Origin: Hyphomicrobiales bacterium
Lineage (GTDB): Bacteria > Pseudomonadota > Alphaproteobacteria > Rhizobiales > Rhodobiaceae
NCBI GenBank assembly: GCA_002869065.1
Contig: PKTR01000002.1
Location: forward strand, 992,001 to 1,056,000
Reading direction: 5' to 3'
Length of the DNA stretch: 64,000 bases
In this document: positions 57,985 to 64,000 of the stretch, one piece after another
Layout of the letters: every line of letters starts with the position of its first letter
Position numbering within the stretch: the stretch's first letter is position 1
Notes under the pieces: generated by a model
Seen by the model: the letters and a program-made list of their open reading frames with translations, nothing else
Databases searched by the model: none
Told to the model about the DNA's origin: nothing
Position numbers and translations under genes: made by a program

Positions 57985-58512
57985 ATGCGCGCAATCACCC
58001 TTGCCGCCCGTCGTGTCTTTGCCTTTGGCGCGGGGCTGTCGATGGCGCTCGTCTTCGCCATCATCTTCGTCAATTCGGTGCGCCGCTACACGGTCGGCCA
58101 GTCGGTCGCCTGGGGCGAGGAGCTGCCGATCTATCTGACGATCTACGGCGTGATGTTCGGCGTCGCGCTCGCCTATCTGCAGGACCGGCATATCCGCTTC
58201 ACCCTGTTCATCGATTTCCTCACGCCGCGGACCCGCAACCGGCTGTTTGCGCTGGTCGATCTGGTGACGCTCGCCGCCGGTGTGACGCTTGCCTATGCCG
58301 GCCACGCCTTTGCCATGCGGCGCGGCAATCTCGACGCGTCTGGGCTCAAATCCGCCGCCTCCTGGCTGGTCGATACGACGGGTATTCCGATGCTGTCGTG
58401 GATCGGCAAGGTCGGCACCTGGCAATACGCGGTCGCGATCGGCGGTGTGATGCTTGCCATTGCCGCGCTGCTGAAACTTCTCGAACGGCTGCAATCCGGC
58501 GGGGCCGAGTGA
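57985..58512 (+). CDS. TRAP transporter small permease (DctQ family)
   Basis: This 175-residue protein has four predicted helices, with the DctQ segment VNSVRRYTVGQSVAWGEELP. A GGGGAG ribosome site is present before the ATG at 57985. It ends one base before the large permease start, so the two are coupled. Confidence 0.9.
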   Translation: MRAITLAARRVFAFGAGLSMALVFAIIFVNSVRRYTVGQSVAWGEELPIYLTIYGVMFGVALAYLQDRHIRFTLFIDFLTPRTRNRLFALVDLVTLAAGVTLAYAGHAFAMRRGNLDASGLKSAASWLVDTTGIPMLSWIGKVGTWQYAVAIGGVMLAIAALLKLLERLQSGGAE

Positions 58513-58513
58513 C

Positions 58514-59788
58514 ATGGTCTACGCCGTCCTCCTCGTTGCTCTTGCCATCGGCGTGCCGATCGCCTTTGCGATCATCGCCGCCCTGTTCGCCTTCATGGCC
58601 GCCAACGACGCGCCCTATGCGCTGCGCATCGTTGCGACGGAAATGTTCAAGGGGCTGAACTCCTTTCCGCTGCTCGCCATCCCGCTATTCGTGCTCGCCG
58701 GCGAGGTGATGAACGAGAGCGGCATCACCGGGCGCATCATCGCCTTCGCCAATGTGCTGGTCGGGCGGATGCGCGCCGGGTTGGCGCTCGTCAACATCTG
58801 GGCCTCGGTGATCTTTGCCGGGCTGTCCGGCTCGGCGGTGGCCGATACCTCGGCAATCGGCCGGGTGTTCATCCCCGAAATGCAGAAGCACGGCTACGAC
58901 CGCGCCTTCGCTGCCGCCATCACCGCGGCGTCCTCGGTGATCGGGCCGATCATCCCGCCGTCCATCCCCGTCATCATCTACGCGCTGATCGTCACCGGCG
59001 TGTCGGTTCCGGCGCTGTTCATCGCCGGGGTTATTCCGGGTCTCTTGCTGGCGCTGTTCCTGTCGGCCTATGTCATGCTGGTGGTGCGCACCGATCACGG
59101 CGATCAGGCGAGCGAGCTTACCTCGCAGCCGGCGGCAAAGGCGCTGCTCGACGGTATCCTGCCGCTCTTGATGCCGGTGTTTGTCGTCGGCTCGATCCTC
59201 GCCGGTGTCGTCACGCCGACGGAAGCGGCGAGCTTCGCGGTTGCCTACGCGCTTTTCCTCGGCCTGTTCGTCTACCGCAAGATCCGGCTCTCGGCGTTGC
59301 CCCGGCTGTTTTCAGAGGCGATGCGCGACAGTGCGGTCATTCTCGTCATCATCGCTGCGGTGTCGGCGGCGAACTGGCTGTTGACCTACAACCGGGTGCC
59401 CAATCTCCTGACCGACTGGGTGCTGTCCAATGTCAGCGGCCAGACCACCTTCCTGCTGGCGACCATCGTGCTGTTTCTCTTCGTCGGGCTGTTCCTTGAA
59501 GGGATCGCGGCGATGCTGGTGCTGGTGCCGATCCTGCACCCGATTGCCGTCTCGCTCGGCGTCGACCCGGTGCATTTCGGCATTCTGGTGATCTTCAACC
59601 TGATGATCGGGCTCATTACGCCGCCGCTCGGGCTGTGCCTGTTCGTGGCCGAATCGATCGCCAATGTGGGGATGGCGAAGCTGGTGCGTGCGATCCTGCC
59701 GCTGTTCCTCGTCGAAGTTCTCGTCCTCGTCATCCTGACCTTCGTGCCCGAGACGGTCGTCTGGCTGCCGCGGGTACTCGGATACTGA
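58514..59788 (+). CDS. TRAP transporter large permease (DctM family)
   Basis: This 424-residue protein has about 12 helices and family segments AGLSGSAVADTSAIG, GPIIPPSIP, VTPTEAA and GLITPPLGLCLF. It is the ion-coupled translocating subunit partnered with the preceding small permease. The ATG at 58514 is one base after the small permease stop, and the downstream gene starts one base after its own stop. Confidence 0.94.
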   Translation: MVYAVLLVALAIGVPIAFAIIAALFAFMAANDAPYALRIVATEMFKGLNSFPLLAIPLFVLAGEVMNESGITGRIIAFANVLVGRMRAGLALVNIWASVIFAGLSGSAVADTSAIGRVFIPEMQKHGYDRAFAAAITAASSVIGPIIPPSIPVIIYALIVTGVSVPALFIAGVIPGLLLALFLSAYVMLVVRTDHGDQASELTSQPAAKALLDGILPLLMPVFVVGSILAGVVTPTEAASFAVAYALFLGLFVYRKIRLSALPRLFSEAMRDSAVILVIIAAVSAANWLLTYNRVPNLLTDWVLSNVSGQTTFLLATIVLFLFVGLFLEGIAAMLVLVPILHPIAVSLGVDPVHFGILVIFNLMIGLITPPLGLCLFVAESIANVGMAKLVRAILPLFLVEVLVLVILTFVPETVVWLPRVLGY

Positions 59789-59789
59789 C

Positions 59790-61673
59790 ATGAAGACATC
59801 TATCGCCACGGTTTCGATCTCCGGCAATTTGCGCGAAAAACTCGCCGCCATCGCCGCCGCCGGCTTCGACGGCATCGAGATCTTCGAGCAGGATTTCATC
59901 GCCTTCGACGGCGGACCGCGCGAGGTCGGCGCGATGGTGCGCGACCACGGGCTGGAGATCACGCTGTTCCAGCCGTTTCGCGATTTCGAGGGGTTGCCGG
60001 AGCCGCTGCGCGCCAAGGCGTTCGACCGCGCGGAGCGCAAGTTCGACCTGATGGAGGAACTCGGTACCGATCTCGTTCTGGTCTGTTCGAGCGTCCATGC
60101 GGCGGGGCTTGGCGGAATCGACCGGGCGGCGGCCGATTTCCACGAACTGGGCGAACGGGCGGCGAAGCGGGGCCTGCGGGTCGGTTTCGAGGCGCTCGCC
60201 TGGGGCCGCTATGTCAACGATCACCGTGACGCCTGGGAGATCGTGCGGCGCGCCGAGCACGATCATGTCGGCGTAATCCTCGACAGTTTCCATACGCTGG
60301 CGCGTAAGATCGATCCCGACAGCATCCGGCGCATTCCCGGCGACAAGATCTTCTTCATCCAGCTCGCCGACGCGCCGGCAATCGACATGGACCTGCTCTA
60401 CTGGTCGCGCCATTTCCGCAACATGCCGGGCGAGGGCGATCTCCCGGTCACCGACTTCATGCGGGCGGTGATGGCGACCGGCTATGCCGGGCCGATCAGC
60501 CTTGAGATTTTCAACGACCAGTTCCGCGGCGGCTCGAACCAGCAGGTCGCCCGCGACGGTCATCGCTCGCTTGTCGCGCTGATGGACGATGTGCGCCGGG
60601 CCGAACCGGCGGTCAGCGTCGACCTGCCGGCGTTTCCGGCCCGCCAGCGGCCCGAGGGTGTGGCGTTTCTCGAATTCGCCAGCCGTGGCGCGGAGGCGCG
60701 TTCGCTGGAAGCGCTTCTCGGAACGCTCGGCTTCGAGCGCGCCGGTAGTCATCGCAACAAGCAGGTGACGCTGTTCCAGCAGGGTGACATCCGCATCGTG
60801 CTCAACGAGGAGACGGAAGGGCATGCGGCGCACGCGTGGAACGCGCGCGGCACCATCGTCTGCGATATCGGCATTGCGGTGGCGTCGGCTGCCGACACAC
60901 TGCAGCGCGCCACCGAACTCGGCGCCGAACCCTTTTCGCAGCCGATCGGGCCCGGCGAACTCGACATTCCGGCGATCCGCGGGCTGTCGGGGTCGGTGCT
61001 GCATTTCCTCGATGAAACGAGCGGGCTTTCGCGCGTGTGGCAGCAGGAGTTCGATGCCGCCGCACCGGTCGGCGGGGCGGGGCTGACGCGGGTCGATCAC
61101 ATCGCGCAGACCATGAGCTACGACGAGATGCTGTCGTGGACGCTGTTCTACAACTCGCTGTTCGAGACCGAGAAGTCGGCGATGGTCGACGTCTTCGATC
61201 CCGACGGCCTGGTGCGCAGCCAGGTGGTCGCGACGGCGGACGGTTCGCTTCGGATCACGCTCAATGGCGCCGACAGTCACCGTACGCTCGCCGGCAGTTT
61301 TCTCGCCGAGACCTTCGGTGCCTCGGTTCAGCATCTGGCGCTGGCGAGCGACGATATCTTCGCCACCCTCGAAACCCTCGGCGAACGTGGCTTCGAGCCG
61401 CTCGCCATGCCGCAGAATTACTACGACGACCTGGCGGCACGGTTCGATTTCCCGCCCGGCCTGATCGAACGTATGCGGGCGGCGAATGTGCTCTACGACC
61501 GGGATGCCGGTGGCGAGTTCTTCCAGTGTTACAGCCGCGCCTTCGCCGGCGGTCTGTTCTTCGAGATCGTCCAGCGCGGCCCCGGCTATCGGGGCTTCGG
61601 GGCTCCCAACGCGCCGTTCCGTATCGCCGCGCAAAAGCGGCTGGTACGCTCCAAGGGCATGCCGCGCGTCTGA
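59790..61673 (+). CDS. 3-dehydroshikimate dehydratase-type fusion (sugar-phosphate-isomerase TIM barrel + HPPD-like domain)
   Basis: This 627-residue protein has an N-terminal xylose-isomerase-like TIM barrel (about 1-275, with FDGIEIFEQDF, VGFEALAWGRYVND, VILDSFHTL, ISLEIFND). A C-terminal VOC domain related to 4-hydroxyphenylpyruvate dioxygenase (about 285-625) has metal-ligand candidates in VDHIA, VQHLAL and FFEIVQRG. This architecture is that of QuiC-type 3-dehydroshikimate dehydratases of Pseudomonas, which give protocatechuate. The neighbours (shikimate/quinate dehydrogenase, TRAP uptake, TetR) fit this role. Automated annotation may call it a 4-hydroxyphenylpyruvate dioxygenase. Confidence 0.88.
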   Translation: MKTSIATVSISGNLREKLAAIAAAGFDGIEIFEQDFIAFDGGPREVGAMVRDHGLEITLFQPFRDFEGLPEPLRAKAFDRAERKFDLMEELGTDLVLVCSSVHAAGLGGIDRAAADFHELGERAAKRGLRVGFEALAWGRYVNDHRDAWEIVRRAEHDHVGVILDSFHTLARKIDPDSIRRIPGDKIFFIQLADAPAIDMDLLYWSRHFRNMPGEGDLPVTDFMRAVMATGYAGPISLEIFNDQFRGGSNQQVARDGHRSLVALMDDVRRAEPAVSVDLPAFPARQRPEGVAFLEFASRGAEARSLEALLGTLGFERAGSHRNKQVTLFQQGDIRIVLNEETEGHAAHAWNARGTIVCDIGIAVASAADTLQRATELGAEPFSQPIGPGELDIPAIRGLSGSVLHFLDETSGLSRVWQQEFDAAAPVGGAGLTRVDHIAQTMSYDEMLSWTLFYNSLFETEKSAMVDVFDPDGLVRSQVVATADGSLRITLNGADSHRTLAGSFLAETFGASVQHLALASDDIFATLETLGERGFEPLAMPQNYYDDLAARFDFPPGLIERMRAANVLYDRDAGGEFFQCYSRAFAGGLFFEIVQRGPGYRGFGAPNAPFRIAAQKRLVRSKGMPRV

Positions 61674-61737
61674 GCGCGGGCGGTGAGCCGGCTGGCGCCG
61701 GGCCTGACCGGCACGCCCCTGTGGACGGTTCCTGCCA

Positions 61738-61755
61738 TTGTCATCGAAGTGTCAT
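61738..61755 (+). promoter_or_regulatory. Pho box upstream of phnG
   Basis: TTGTCAT (61738-61744), four bases CGAA, then GTGTCAT (61749-61755): two 7-base half-sites at the standard 11-base pitch of PhoB sites (consensus CTGTCAT-N4-CTGTCAT). It lies 51 bases before phnG and predicts phosphate-starvation induction of the C-P lyase genes. Confidence 0.8.
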
Positions 61756-61806
61756 TGCGGGTCCTTAAGGGATGGCTCCTGCCGTTTCACAGAGCTCGCC
61801 GATGCC

Positions 61807-62274
61807 ATGATTCTCGACAAGACGATTTCGCCCGCAGCAGATAGCGGGGCCCGCGCCGAGGCGCTGCGCTCGCTGGGTCTGGCATCCGCCGAAGACCTGG
61901 CCGAGGCCTGGCAGGCGTGGTCGGACAAGCCCGAGGTTGCCGATATCCGCCGCCCCGAAATCGGTCTTGTGATGCTTCAGGGCCGTATCGGCGGCGACGG
62001 TTCGCCGTTCAATTTCGGCGAGACGACGGTCACCCGCGCGGCGGTGCGCATCGGCGAGGCGGTCGGTCATGGTCACGTGCTCGGTCGCGACCGCGAAAAG
62101 GCCCGGCTGGTCGCCATTTTCGATGCGCTCTGGCAGGGTCCGCAGCGCGGCCGCGTTGAGGCCGACGTTCTCGCGGTGATGCGGGCCCGTCAGGCCGAGG
62201 CCGACAGCAAGCGCGCGGCGGAGACGGCGGCGACCAAGGTCGATTTCTTCACAATGGTGCGGGGTGACGACTGA
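61807..62274 (+). CDS. phnG: Phosphonate C-P lyase system protein PhnG
   Basis: This 155-residue subunit of the PhnGHIJ core complex exchanges adenine of ATP for the phosphonate with PhnI, PhnH and PhnL. Family signatures are RRPEIGLVMLQGRIGGDGSPFNFGE, then TVTRAAVR and GHGHVLGRDREKA. The ATG at 61807 gives the normal length of about 150; a longer open frame starts within the Pho box and is rejected. The ribosome site is weak. It begins the phn operon here and ends in an overlap with phnH (TGATG). Confidence 0.93.
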   Translation: MILDKTISPAADSGARAEALRSLGLASAEDLAEAWQAWSDKPEVADIRRPEIGLVMLQGRIGGDGSPFNFGETTVTRAAVRIGEAVGHGHVLGRDREKARLVAIFDALWQGPQRGRVEADVLAVMRARQAEADSKRAAETAATKVDFFTMVRGDD

Positions 62275-62867
62275 TGACCCTTGCCGCCGGTTTTGCCGAT
62301 CCTGTTTTCCAGTCTCAGGCCGTGTTCCGGGCGGTCGCCGCGGCGATGGCCGAACCGGGCCGGCCGGTCGCTCTTGCCAGCGATCTGGCACCGCCAGCGC
62401 CGCTGTTGCCGACAACGGCGGCGGTGCTGCTCACCCTGATCGATTTCGAAACGCCGGTCTGGCTCGACGATGCTCTCGGCGGCGAACCGGTTAGCGACTG
62501 GCTGCGCTTCAACACCGCCTGCCCGCTGGTCGCGACGCCGGAAGGGGCGGCCTTTGCCGTGCTCGCCGATCCGGCGGCCTGCCCGGCGTTCGATGTCTTT
62601 GCACAAGGGACGGCGGAATATCCCGACCGTTCGACGACGCTGATCCTGCAGGTTCAGGCGATGACCGCGTCCACCGGACAGAGGCTTTCGGGGCCCGGCA
62701 TCGACGGGGAAATCCGCTTCGACGCGATGCCGCTGCCGGACGGGTTCTGGACGTCGGTGGCGGACAACCGTTCGCTGTTTCCGCTCGGTGTCGACGTCAT
62801 CCTGTGTGCGGCTGACGCGATTGCGGCGCTGCCGCGCTCGGTGCGCCCGCTCGGGGAGGTTCGCTAA
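62274..62867 (+). CDS. phnH: Phosphonate C-P lyase system protein PhnH
   Basis: This 197-residue subunit of the C-P lyase core complex has the N-terminal ADPVFQSQAVFRAVAAAMAEPG feature, LLTLIDFETPVWLDD in the middle and LSGPGIDG, then FPLGVDVILCA near the end. It binds with PhnG and PhnI. Its ATG overlaps the phnG stop by one base. Confidence 0.94.
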   Translation: MTLAAGFADPVFQSQAVFRAVAAAMAEPGRPVALASDLAPPAPLLPTTAAVLLTLIDFETPVWLDDALGGEPVSDWLRFNTACPLVATPEGAAFAVLADPAACPAFDVFAQGTAEYPDRSTTLILQVQAMTASTGQRLSGPGIDGEIRFDAMPLPDGFWTSVADNRSLFPLGVDVILCAADAIAALPRSVRPLGEVR

Positions 62868-62868
62868 C

Positions 62869-63975
62869 ATGTATGTTGCGGTCAAAGGCGGCGAAAAAGC
62901 CATCGCCAACGCTCACCGTCTGCTCGCCGACCGGCGCCGCGGCGACCGGTCTCTGCCCGGAATGACGCTGGAGCAGATCGTCGAACAGCTCGCGCTTGCC
63001 GTTGACCGGGTGATGTCCGAGGGCTCGCTCTATGACCGCGAGCTTGCAGCGCTGGCGATCAAGCAGGCGCGCGGCGATCTCATCGAGGCGATCTTCCTGG
63101 TCCGCGCCTACCGCACGACGCTGCCGCGCTTCGGCACGTCGGTGCCGGTCGAGACCTCCGAGATGTCTGTCGAACGGCGCATTTCCGCGACCTTCAAGGA
63201 TCTGCCGGGCGGTCAGCTGCTTGGTCCCACCTTCGACTACACCCACCGGCTGCTCGATTTCGCGCTTGCCGCCGATGGCGAGACGGAGTTGCCGGAAATG
63301 GGTCCGGTCGATGACGGACCGATGCCGCCAGTGTCGTCGCTGCTCGCCGGTGAAGGTCTGCTCGAAGAGGCGCTTGTTGTCGACGATGCCGCACCGGTCG
63401 GCGATCTGACGCGCACGCCGCTCGAATTTCCCGCCGACCGCGATCTCCGCCTGCAGAACCTGGCGCGCGGCGACGAAGGGTTCCTTTTGGCGCTCGGCTA
63501 TTCGACGCAGCGCGGCTATGCCCGCTCGCATCCCTTTGCCGGCGAGATCCGCTGCGGCGAGGTCGAGGTCGAGTTCTTCGTCGAGGAACTCGGCTTTGCC
63601 GTGCCGCTCGGCCGCATCCAGGTGACCGAGTGCCAGATGATCAACCAGTTCAAGGGATCGGCGAAGGCGCCGCCGCAATTCACCCGCGGCTACGGGCTGG
63701 TGTTCGGCCAGTCTGAGCGCAAGGCGATGGCGATGGCGCTGGTCGACCGCGCGCTGCGCGCCGGGGAACTCGGCGAGGAACGCACCGCGCCGGCACAGGA
63801 CGAGGAATTCGTGCTGTCGCATTCCGACAACGTGCAGGCGACCGGCTTCGTCGAGCATTTGAAGCTGCCGCACTATGTCGACTTCCAGTCGGAGCTCGAA
63901 CTGGTGCGACGGATGCGGCGCGAATTCGCCGAGCGCGAGGCCGACGAGGGTAGCGAGCGGGAGGCGGCGGAATGA
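62869..63975 (+). CDS. phnI: Phosphonate C-P lyase system protein PhnI
   Basis: This 368-residue nucleosidase-type subunit of the core complex starts MYVAVKGGEKAI and contains the family stretches RVMSEGSLYDRELAALAIKQ, ISATFKDLPGGQ and NVQATGFVEHLKLPHYVDFQ. Together with PhnGHL it makes the phosphonate-ribose triphosphate. The ATG at 62869 follows GGGAGG at good spacing and the phnH stop by one base. The stop overlaps phnJ by four bases. Confidence 0.95.
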   Translation: MYVAVKGGEKAIANAHRLLADRRRGDRSLPGMTLEQIVEQLALAVDRVMSEGSLYDRELAALAIKQARGDLIEAIFLVRAYRTTLPRFGTSVPVETSEMSVERRISATFKDLPGGQLLGPTFDYTHRLLDFALAADGETELPEMGPVDDGPMPPVSSLLAGEGLLEEALVVDDAAPVGDLTRTPLEFPADRDLRLQNLARGDEGFLLALGYSTQRGYARSHPFAGEIRCGEVEVEFFVEELGFAVPLGRIQVTECQMINQFKGSAKAPPQFTRGYGLVFGQSERKAMAMALVDRALRAGELGEERTAPAQDEEFVLSHSDNVQATGFVEHLKLPHYVDFQSELELVRRMRREFAEREADEGSEREAAE

Positions 63976-64000
63976 CCGAGAGCTTCGAACAGGCCTACAA
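63972..64000 (+). CDS. phnJ: C-P lyase PhnJ, N-terminal fragment only
   Basis: The ATG overlaps the phnI stop (ATGA) and the frame reads MTESFEQAY to the window edge. Gene order phnG-H-I-J is conserved, and PhnJ is the radical-SAM enzyme that cleaves the C-P bond. Only nine full codons are visible, so the call rests on position. Confidence 0.75.

Noticed and set aside
59790-61673. Calling the fusion a 4-hydroxyphenylpyruvate dioxygenase
   Set aside because: Only the C-terminal half is HPPD-like; the TIM-barrel N-terminal half and the operon point to 3-dehydroshikimate dehydration.

Overview
The window is a GC-rich, densely packed chromosomal segment that looks like an alphaproteobacterium, most likely Hyphomicrobiales (Rhizobiales). 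The evidence is the hemC-hemD-Mic60(mitofilin-like)-hemY cluster next to tsaD/gpsA, the many TRAP and peptide-type ABC uptake operons, and the intergenic palindromes of the 'CCTCCGG...CCGGAGG' type. The genus cannot be fixed from the sequence. No phage, insertion sequence, CRISPR array or rRNA was seen; there is one tRNA.

Layout. 1-6.2 kb: a truncated hypothetical gene, hemF, and two overlapping ABC exporter half-transporters whose ATPase domains are almost identical. 6.2-6.9 kb: an intergenic block of palindromic repeats with a near-identical hairpin at each end. 6.9-18.6 kb: mostly housekeeping: typA, a TlpA-like thioredoxin, then tsaD-gpsA-small membrane protein on one strand, and hemC, hemD, Mic60-like and hemY on the other, followed by tRNA-Thr(CGT). 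18.7-26.1 kb: an RpiR regulator and a five-gene peptide/opine-type ABC uptake operon ending in a hydantoin-racemase-like protein. One ATPase gene carries a frameshift, and the racemase lacks both expected cysteines.

26.1-36.4 kb: a rearranged TMAO respiration locus: torT, a TcuA-TcuB (CobZ-like) flavo/iron-sulfur/membrane fusion, torS, torR, and a torA reductase with a C-terminal cytochrome c domain. The fusion gene sits between two ~190-bp direct repeats of the torT/torS junction, and torS has an in-frame stop just after its phospho-acceptor histidine. 36.8-43.2 kb: a 2118-residue RTX/cadherin/FG-GAP protein, probably exported by a type I system that is not encoded here.

43.5-52.2 kb: an aldonate cluster: GntR regulator, TRAP transporter, dgoD, dgoA, dgoK (galactonate to pyruvate and glyceraldehyde 3-phosphate), then gluconokinase and 6-phosphogluconate dehydrogenase (gluconate to the pentose phosphate pathway). 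52.2-54.9 kb: a cation P-type ATPase. 55.2-61.7 kb: a shikimate/quinate cluster: TetR regulator with twin operators on a recognisable promoter, shikimate/quinate dehydrogenase, TRAP transporter and a 3-dehydroshikimate dehydratase-type fusion, predicted to give protocatechuate. 61.7-64 kb: phnG, phnH, phnI and the start of phnJ (C-P lyase) behind a good Pho box.

Overall this is a nutritionally versatile organism. The accessory systems take up and degrade organic acids, phosphonates and methylamine-oxide-type acceptors. Several of these systems show decay or rearrangement (dppF-like ATPase, torS, torT/torS junction), while the core biosynthetic genes are intact.
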